DNA from: Vicinamibacteria bacterium
Lineage (GTDB): Bacteria; Acidobacteriota; Vicinamibacteria; Vicinamibacterales; UBA2999
Length of the DNA: 36,862 nt
NCBI GenBank assembly: GCA_025938035.1
Contig: JAICQE010000016.1
Location: 1-36,862, forward strand
Direction of reading: 5' to 3'
Shown: piece by piece, positions 31,916 through 36,862 of the stretch
Layout: every line of letters begins with the position of its first letter
Position numbering within the stretch: position 1 is the first letter of the stretch
The notes under the pieces: model-generated
What the model saw: the letters and a program-made list of their open reading frames with translations, nothing else
The model's database searches: none
Told to the model about the DNA's origin: nothing
Program-made: the position numbers and the translations under genes

Positions 31916-32862
31916 CAGTCGAATGTACGGCCCGCGCTCTTCTGTACGTGGGCGAGAAAGAAATCCTCGAGCGTGTCGCGAACGGGATTGATGGACACGA
32001 GCTCGCCATTCGCCGCCTTCGCCAGTGCCACGGCGTCCTCGGAAGAGGCGGTGGCCGGAAGCACGACGTGATACCTCCCGTCGCCGATCAACGTGGCGGC
32101 AGCGCCGCGAGCCGACAGCGCGGCTGCGGCGTCGGCCATAACCCCGGCCAGCACGAGGTCCCATCCGCGGATGCGGAAGGGCACCATCTCGGCAAGGGCT
32201 CCCGAGGCGACGAGCGTTCCGCCGGCGACGATCCCGACGCGGCTGCACATCGCTTCGGCATCGCCGAGGATGTGCGAGCTGAAGAACACGGTCGCGCCGC
32301 GATCGCGCAGGCGCAGGATGATGTCGCGCACGTCGCGCCGTCCGATTGGATCGAGGCCCGACATCGGCTCGTCGAGAAAGACCACTTCGGGATCGTTGAT
32401 GAGCGCCTGCGCAAGGCCGACGCGCTGAATCATCCCCTTCGAGTACTTACGGAGCTGCATCCGACGCTCGGCGCCGAGTCCAACTTCGTCGAGCAGGCCG
32501 GCGACGCGGCGGGCGCGCTCGGCGCCGCGATAGCCGAAGAGCGAGGCGAAGTAGCCGAGCAGCTCCTCCGCGGACACGTTGTCGTAGAACGTCGGGTTCT
32601 CCGGGAGATAACCGATACGGCGGCGCATCGCGACGTCACCGGCCGGTCGATCGAGAATCCAGGCCCGTCCGCTCGTCGGGAAGATGAGCTGCATCAGCAG
32701 CTTGAGCGTCGTGGTCTTGCCGGCGCCGTTCGGGCCGAGGAAACCGAAGACTTCGCCGCGGGCGACTTCGAGCGTCAGCTTGTCGAGGGCCACATACGGA
32801 CGGCTCCGCCAGAAGCCGACGGAGTAGTGCTTCGTCAGGCCCTCCGTGCGAATGGCGTGCAT
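31915..32862 (-). CDS. ABC transporter ATP-binding protein (PilH-like)
   Basis: A 315-residue ATPase. Walker A GPNGAGKTT is at residues about 43-51, the signature-like motif is YSKGMIQRVGLAQAL, Walker B is VVFLDEP and the D-loop SGLDP, followed by the switch His (SSHIL). The signature departs from LSGGQ (it reads YSKGM), as is common in ABC-2 exporters. The C-terminal 90 residues form an extra regulatory-like domain. It is one base downstream of the VKOR-DsbA stop and is coupled to the permease. The role in T4P biogenesis is inferred from synteny. Confidence 0.93.
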   Translation of the reverse strand: MHAIRTEGLTKHYSVGFWRSRPYVALDKLTLEVARGEVFGFLGPNGAGKTTTLKLLMQLIFPTSGRAWILDRPAGDVAMRRRIGYLPENPTFYDNVSAEELLGYFASLFGYRGAERARRVAGLLDEVGLGAERRMQLRKYSKGMIQRVGLAQALINDPEVVFLDEPMSGLDPIGRRDVRDIILRLRDRGATVFFSSHILGDAEAMCSRVGIVAGGTLVASGALAEMVPFRIRGWDLVLAGVMADAAAALSARGAAATLIGDGRYHVVLPATASSEDAVALAKAANGELVSINPVRDTLEDFFLAHVQKSAGRTFD

Positions 32863-32863
32863 C

Positions 32864-34099
32864 TTAGGAAACGGCGCCCGACTTCCTGAGGAAATACTGG
32901 ATCGTGGCGTCCAGATAGGTCGGCCGCACGTTGCCGAGCTTCACACCGTTCATGTAGAACGTCGGCGTGCCGGTCACGCCGAGCTTCTGTCCGAGCTGCA
33001 CGTCTTCACGGATAGCGGGCAGCAGGCTCGAGTAGTGCTGATCGAAGTCGGTGATCTGCGCCACCTCGCGCAGACCGCGTTTGACATCGTCGCGGGTCAT
33101 CTCGAACGACTGATTGTTGAACAGCCAGGCTTCCATCTCCGCCGCCTTGCCTTTCGTTCGCGCCATCCGAACGGCCGCGGCGGCTTCGCAGGCCATGTTG
33201 TGATTGAGCACCAGCCCGCACTCCGGTTCGAGCGGCAGATCGCGCGTCTCGTAGACGAACACGCCCGGATATTCCTTCTCGTACTTCGCGATGATGCCGC
33301 GGTACAGCATGTAAGTCTGGCGGCAGGACGGACACTGGTAGTCGTTGAATTTAATGAACCGGACTTTCATTGCGCCGGTCGGAAGGAGGCCGGGCTCGGA
33401 CAGCGGGGTCTGCGAGTCCAGATACTTGTTCCACTCGGCCACCTGGTCGGCGGTGAGCGTTTCGAGCTGTGGTTCGGGAATCGCGTCGACGGCCAACGGC
33501 CCTGCGGCACCAAACGCCTCCGGCCGCGGGAACAACAGAACCAGCGCGATCGACGCGGCGAGCCAGCCGACGGTGAGCGTGGTGCCCGTCTGACTTCGCG
33601 TCAGGCCCTTGACATCCTCACCAAGCCTGGCGGGAATCGCCGTCAACGATGTTGCAGCAGCCGCGGACGCGAGGAAGACGCCCGCCACGGCGACGTACAT
33701 CGCCATGCACAGAGGGCACGCGGTGCGGAGCACGTAGAACGACGCGTGGCCGTAGTAGAAGACAACGGCCAGTCCGATCGTTCCAAGCACGAAGATATAT
33801 CCGGCCACTCGACCGGCAAGCTCGGAACTGGTTTGCCGCATGCCCCACACGGCCAGCAGCAGCACCGCTAACGACCAGATCGCGCCGCCGGCCGCGATCG
33901 GAACGCCCGCGACGGTGGCGTAGCTGCTCTGCAGAACCTGCTGGCAGCTGATCGTGGCGTTGATGTCGCAAAAACTCGAGTAGCTGGGGTCCGTCATCAG
34001 CCGGTAATGGACGACGAGGGCGGTCACCGACGTCGCCAGACCAAGCAGGGCAAGACCAATCAACGCATATCTATAGCGGCGCAGCATGGGGTGTCTCAT
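32864..34099 (-). CDS. VKOR-DsbA (thioredoxin) fusion, disulfide bond-forming enzyme
   Basis: A 411-residue fusion. The N-terminal half is a vitamin K epoxide reductase domain of four to five membrane helices, with the loop cysteines Cys44 and Cys52 (CDINATISC) and the quinone-side motif CPLC (Cys128, Cys131). The C-terminal half is a periplasmic DsbA-like thioredoxin domain with CPSC (Cys256, Cys259) and the cis-proline stretch GVTGTPTFYMNG. VKOR regenerates the oxidised thioredoxin using quinone, so the protein alone can introduce disulfides. The ATG at 34099 opens just before the first membrane helix. Its place between pilA and the ABC genes, and the cysteine pairs in both pilins, suggest that pilins are clients (inference). 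Confidence 0.94.
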   Translation of the reverse strand: MRHPMLRRYRYALIGLALLGLATSVTALVVHYRLMTDPSYSSFCDINATISCQQVLQSSYATVAGVPIAAGGAIWSLAVLLLAVWGMRQTSSELAGRVAGYIFVLGTIGLAVVFYYGHASFYVLRTACPLCMAMYVAVAGVFLASAAAATSLTAIPARLGEDVKGLTRSQTGTTLTVGWLAASIALVLLFPRPEAFGAAGPLAVDAIPEPQLETLTADQVAEWNKYLDSQTPLSEPGLLPTGAMKVRFIKFNDYQCPSCRQTYMLYRGIIAKYEKEYPGVFVYETRDLPLEPECGLVLNHNMACEAAAAVRMARTKGKAAEMEAWLFNNQSFEMTRDDVKRGLREVAQITDFDQHYSSLLPAIREDVQLGQKLGVTGTPTFYMNGVKLGNVRPTYLDATIQYFLRKSGAVS

Positions 34100-34159
34100 T
34101 GTATGGGCACCGTCCTCGTCCGCAGCTTGGGCCGAGGCACGCCAGAGCTTACCGTACAA

Positions 34160-34190
34160 GCAAAGGGACGCCGCGAGGGCGTCCCTTTGC
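34160..34190 (-). terminator. Strong hairpin after pilA1
   Basis: A perfect 13-base stem, GCAAAGGGACGCC (34160-34172) with GGCGTCCCTTTGC (34178-34190), and a 5-base loop. It is 36 bases past the pilA1 stop codon and 61 bases before the VKOR-DsbA start. On the minus strand it is followed by a weak T-rich stretch (TTGT). It may terminate most pilA1 transcripts and let limited read-through reach the biogenesis genes. Confidence 0.75.
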
Positions 34191-34225
34191 ATGCGCCCCG
34201 CCTGGGGACGCGGTAGATCCGACGG

Positions 34226-34762
34226 TTAGTTGATGAAGGTCGTCTCGGTGATCGGATTCGAAAGCGCGGCGGTGTTGCTGAAGTAGATCGTGCCGCGGTG
34301 ATCGCTGCCGAACCGCCGGGTGCCCGTCTGGCCGGGGCTCACCGGGGCTGCGCCAACCCAATACATCGCTTCGGACGCGGCCGCCGAACCGTTGCAGGTG
34401 CTTCCCGCCGCCAGCACGGTCTGGTTGTTCATGTCGGCGTTGTGGTTCACATCCACCAGGTATCCGCTCTTCGCGGTGGCATCAGCCTTTTCCAGATCGG
34501 GCGAGATGAACGGCGCGCCGCCCTTCGGTGCCAGGTAGAGATCGGCGTTGCTCTGCGCGTAGCCGCCGCCGCCGCAGCTCGACGCGAACGCCGTCTCGCC
34601 GCTGTTGATCGCACGGACCGAACCGATGGCGGACGCCTCGTTACCCGACTGGCGCGCGCGCAACAGTCCGGGCACCGCGATCGCCGCGATGATGCCGATG
34701 ATCGCCACGACGATCAGCAGCTCGATCAGGGTGAACCCTTCGTTCTTCTGCAGCTTCTTCAC
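34226..34762 (-). CDS. pilA: Type IV major pilin PilA, copy 1
   Basis: A 178-residue prepilin. The nine-residue leader MKKLQKNEG is cut before Phe10 (FTLIELLIVVAIIGIIAAIA), with Glu14 at +5. A globular domain follows with two cysteines (Cys63 in SSCGGGG, Cys123 in STCNG) that probably form a disulfide. The start is GTG with a good ribosome-binding site (AAGGAGA). Expression is from a sigma-54 promoter at 34825-34840, and a strong hairpin follows the gene. It shares much of its sequence with pilA2, including ARQSGNEASAIGS, SPDLEKAD and GSD-RRGTIY-type motifs. As the only pilin gene here with the sigma-54 box it is the better candidate for the main pilus subunit. Confidence 0.95.
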   Translation of the reverse strand: MKKLQKNEGFTLIELLIVVAIIGIIAAIAVPGLLRARQSGNEASAIGSVRAINSGETAFASSCGGGGYAQSNADLYLAPKGGAPFISPDLEKADATAKSGYLVDVNHNADMNNQTVLAAGSTCNGSAAASEAMYWVGAAPVSPGQTGTRRFGSDHRGTIYFSNTAALSNPITETTFIN

Positions 34763-34824
34763 TGTTCAATCTCCTTCAATCTCGAGCCGGGTCGTCCGGC
34801 GAATCTTTCAGATGCTTCCTGTTG

Positions 34825-34840
34825 AGCAACCGCAGTGCCA
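34825..34840 (-). promoter_or_regulatory. Sigma-54 promoter of pilA1
   Basis: The minus strand reads TGGCACTGCGGTTGCT, an almost perfect -24/-12 element with correct spacing. Transcription start is predicted near 34814, giving a 51-base leader to the GTG at 34762. The downstream bases CAACAGG are shared with the gspH promoter. Confidence 0.85.
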
Positions 34841-34945
34841 TGCTTGAGCCGGCTTCGCTGATTGCCCGTAACTCGCTGCATCGGAGCCGCTTGCCGGCGC
34901 GGCACCGACGCTGAACCGCGTCCCCGCCACTGGCATTTTTCGGCG

Positions 34946-34985
34946 GCTTGACAAAAACCGTCAAGCGGCGTTGTCAACAATTGAC
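34946..34985. promoter_or_regulatory. Candidate activator-binding dyads upstream of pilA1
   Basis: Two adjacent dyads built from the pentamer TTGAC/GTCAA: GCTTGAC-N7-GTCAAGC (34946-34966) and GTCAA-CAA-TTGAC (34973-34985). They lie about 130-170 bases upstream of the predicted pilA1 start, the usual location of enhancer-type sites for NtrC-family activators such as PilR. The first dyad could alternatively be a hairpin after pilA2. Confidence 0.4.
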
Positions 34986-35054
34986 GGTACCTTGGACGCT
35001 GCGCCAATCGAGATGGACGGTACGGCGCCCATCGCCGCGCCGTGCATCGCCGCC

Positions 35055-35624
35055 TTACTGGATGAAGCCGAGACCATCGGGAATCGGATTCTGCACCGGC
35101 GCCGAGATGTCGTAGTAGATCGTCCCCCGGCGGTCGCTTCCGAACGACCGCGTGCCGGTCCCGCCCCTGCTCACCGGGTCGGCTCCGACGTAATACATCG
35201 CCCGCGACGCCGCCACCGATCCGTTGCACGTTTCGGCAGCCGGCCGCACATCCTTGTTATCCGGATCGGCGTTGTCGCTGACGTCGATCGTGTAGCCGCT
35301 CTTCGCAGTGGCCACGGCGTCGGCCTTTTCCAGGTCCGGCGAGATGAACGGCGCGCCCCCGGCCGGGCCTTTGGCCAGATCTGCGTTGCTCTGCGCGTAT
35401 CCGCCGCTGCCGCAACTCGATGCGTAGGCGGCCTGTCCGCTAGTGATCGCTCGCATCGAACCGATGGCGGACGCCTCGTTTCCCGACTGCCGCGCGCGCG
35501 CCAGGGAGATGATGGCAATCGCCGCCAGGACGCCAATGATCGCCACCACGACCAGGATCTCGATCAACGTGAACCCGCGGTCGTCCCAGCGTCGCGTTCT
35601 GGTTTTCGTCGAGCTCAGCAACAC
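35055..35624 (-). CDS. Type IV major pilin PilA, copy 2
   Basis: A 189-residue prepilin from the GTG at 35624 (an alternative GTG at 35633 has poor spacing to its ribosome-binding site). The leader is longer than in pilA1 (VLLSSTKTRTRRWDDRG, 17 residues) and is followed by FTLIEILVVVAIIGVLAAIA with Glu at +5. The globular part parallels PilA1, with matching cysteines (SSCGSGG and ETCNG). The longer open frame upstream to 35738 starts inside the promoter and cannot be the real start. It is read from a sigma-70-like promoter at 35711-35738, unlike pilA1. Confidence 0.92.
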   Translation of the reverse strand: MLLSSTKTRTRRWDDRGFTLIEILVVVAIIGVLAAIAIISLARARQSGNEASAIGSMRAITSGQAAYASSCGSGGYAQSNADLAKGPAGGAPFISPDLEKADAVATAKSGYTIDVSDNADPDNKDVRPAAETCNGSVAASRAMYYVGADPVSRGGTGTRSFGSDRRGTIYYDISAPVQNPIPDGLGFIQ

Positions 35625-35710
35625 TCGCGCCACACCTTTCCAGTAGGGTGTGTCGGCGTAACGCGATGAATTCTTTAGGAATAGCGGGAGCTGGGCCCCA
35701 CCCCTGAAAA

Positions 35711-35738
35711 ATTGTAAGAGAGGCCTGAGCGGTGTCAA
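35711..35738 (-). promoter_or_regulatory. Sigma-70-type promoter of pilA2
   Basis: On the minus strand, TTGACA (35733-35738) and TACAAT (35711-35716) are separated by 16 bases. The start would be near 35704, about 80 bases before the pilA2 GTG. The -35 lies 14 bases after the pilR stop codon. Confidence 0.75.
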
Positions 35739-35752
35739 CCTCAGCGAACCCG

Positions 35753-36862
35753 CTAGCGAAGGTTGAATTTCTTGGCGTAGTAGCGGAACGAGCGGAAGCT
35801 CATCCCCAGAAGCTCGGCCGCCCTTGTCTGGACGCCGCCGCTCCGTTCCAGCGCCAGCCCGATATAGTGCCGGTAGAAGTCCTCGCCGCGCGCCTCCAGG
35901 TCGAAGCCTTCCGGCAGCTCAGGGAGTTCGGGGAGACGCGGGGAGATGTCGTCCAACAATCCATGGGGCGCGCCGTTCCCGTTGGGACGGACATAGGGCG
36001 GAAGGCTCTCGGGCAGCAGCGTGGGCGTCTGCTCCACCGCCACGGCACGCTCGATCGCGTTTTCGAGCTCGCGGACGTTGCCGGGCCAGCGGTATGCCAT
36101 CAGCCGCTCGTGCGCCTCGCGCGAGATCGCCCGAATGGGCTTCTCCATGTGTCCGGCGAACTTGGCCAGGAAATGTTCGGCCAGGAGAGGGACGTCCTCC
36201 GCTCGGTCGCGCAGCGGCGGCAGGTGCACGCCGATGACGTTGATCCGGTAGAAGAGGTCCTCGCGGAAGCGGCCCTCGGCGACGAGGCGCGGCAGTTCCT
36301 GATTGGTCGCGGCAATCACGCGGACATCGGCACGCACTTCATCGGTCCCGCCGAGACGCCGGAACCGGCGCTCCTGCAGGACGCGCAGCAGCTTCACCTG
36401 CATCGAGGCGTTCATCTCGCCGATTTCGTCGAGGAAGATGGTTCCGCGCTCGGCCGCCTCGAGCAGCCCTTTCTTGTTTTGATCGGCACCGGTGAAGGCA
36501 CCGCGCATGTGCCCGAACAGCTCGGATTCGAGCAGCGTCTCGGGAATCGCGCCGCAGTTGAGCGCCACAAACGGCTGATCGCGACGCGTCGAGTTGTAAT
36601 GAACGGCGCGCGCCACGAGGTCCTTGCCGGTGCCTGACTCGCCGGTAATCAGAACCGTGCTGTTGGTCCTCGCAATTGTCTCGATCATCTTGAACACAGC
36701 CAGCATCGGTTCGCTGCGGCCGATGATGTTCGAGAACGAATAGCTGGAGTTGAGCGCCCGCTTCAGCAGGACGTTCTCCTGCTTCAGGCGCGACGCCTCG
36801 AAATGCTGCCGCACCTTGAGGCGCAGCTCGTCCATGCTGAACGGCTTGGTGAAATAGTCCAC
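35753..36862 (-). CDS. pilR: PilR, sigma-54-dependent response regulator (5' end outside the window)
   Basis: At least 370 residues; the receiver domain is cut by the right edge, leaving only its end (DYFTKPFSMDEL, with the conserved Lys). The AAA+ domain has Walker A GESGTGKD, the sigma-54 contact loop GAFTGA (MRGAFTGADQNKKG) and Walker B GTIFLDEIGE. A Fis-type helix-turn-helix (GVQTRAAELLGMSFRSFRYY) ends the protein. It fits PilR, which activates pilA with sigma-54. It is immediately upstream of pilA2, and its partner kinase gene pilS is 6 kb away in the same block. The visible GTG at the edge is not the true start. Confidence 0.93.
   Translation of the reverse strand: MDYFTKPFSMDELRLKVRQHFEASRLKQENVLLKRALNSSYSFSNIIGRSEPMLAVFKMIETIARTNSTVLITGESGTGKDLVARAVHYNSTRRDQPFVALNCGAIPETLLESELFGHMRGAFTGADQNKKGLLEAAERGTIFLDEIGEMNASMQVKLLRVLQERRFRRLGGTDEVRADVRVIAATNQELPRLVAEGRFREDLFYRINVIGVHLPPLRDRAEDVPLLAEHFLAKFAGHMEKPIRAISREAHERLMAYRWPGNVRELENAIERAVAVEQTPTLLPESLPPYVRPNGNGAPHGLLDDISPRLPELPELPEGFDLEARGEDFYRHYIGLALERSGGVQTRAAELLGMSFRSFRYYAKKFNLR

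Overview
The window looks like chromosomal DNA from a high-GC Acidobacteriota bacterium, probably class Vicinamibacteria. This is inferred from a VWFA-related protein of the type abundant in Acidobacteria, many GTG starts, an acidobacterial-looking type IV pilus (T4P) locus and several families of short palindromic intergenic repeats. No tRNA, rRNA, CRISPR array or insertion sequence was recognised, and no gene-free stretch exceeds 300 bases.

Region 1 (1-16323) is mostly housekeeping: the 3' end of pnp, a Tat-type cupredoxin-fold protein that seems to have lost its copper ligands, a VWA protein, a Ste24-like M48 protease, a DUF4097 lipoprotein, smc, a CtpA-type S41 protease, tatA-tatC, a small lipoprotein with a CPXCG zinc protein, archaeal/eukaryotic-type proS, nadB and aroB. 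Palindromic repeats sit in several gaps, and one copy lies in frame inside smc.

Region 2 (16320-28034) holds an NtrC-type response regulator and two paralogous minor-pilin cassettes. The first (pilV1-pilW1-pilX1) lacks gspH and pilY1. The second (gspH-pilV2-pilW2-pilX2-pilY1) is complete and continues into a zinc-ribbon/TPR gene and a secreted coiled-coil gene. Between the regulator and cassette 1 is a broken four-helix-bundle gene whose start and stop codons both lie in inverted arrays of degenerate heptamers.

Region 3 (28198-36862) is a T4P biogenesis and regulation block read right to left: pilR (partial), pilA2, pilA1, a VKOR-DsbA fusion, ABC ATPase, ABC permease, a TPR-like membrane protein, pilD and pilS. 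The order resembles the pilS/R-A-G-H-I-D region of Myxococcus.

Good sigma-54 (-24/-12) promoters are visible before pilA1, gspH and pilV1. This suggests that the PilS/PilR pair, or the second NtrC-type regulator, controls the major pilin and both minor-pilin operons. pilA2 instead has a sigma-70-like promoter. At gspH and pilV1 the predicted transcription start is only 1-2 nt before the GTG start codon, suggesting near-leaderless mRNAs. Both major pilins have a conserved cysteine pair, and the VKOR-DsbA fusion is a plausible oxidant for them. Site positions counted by hand may be off by one base.
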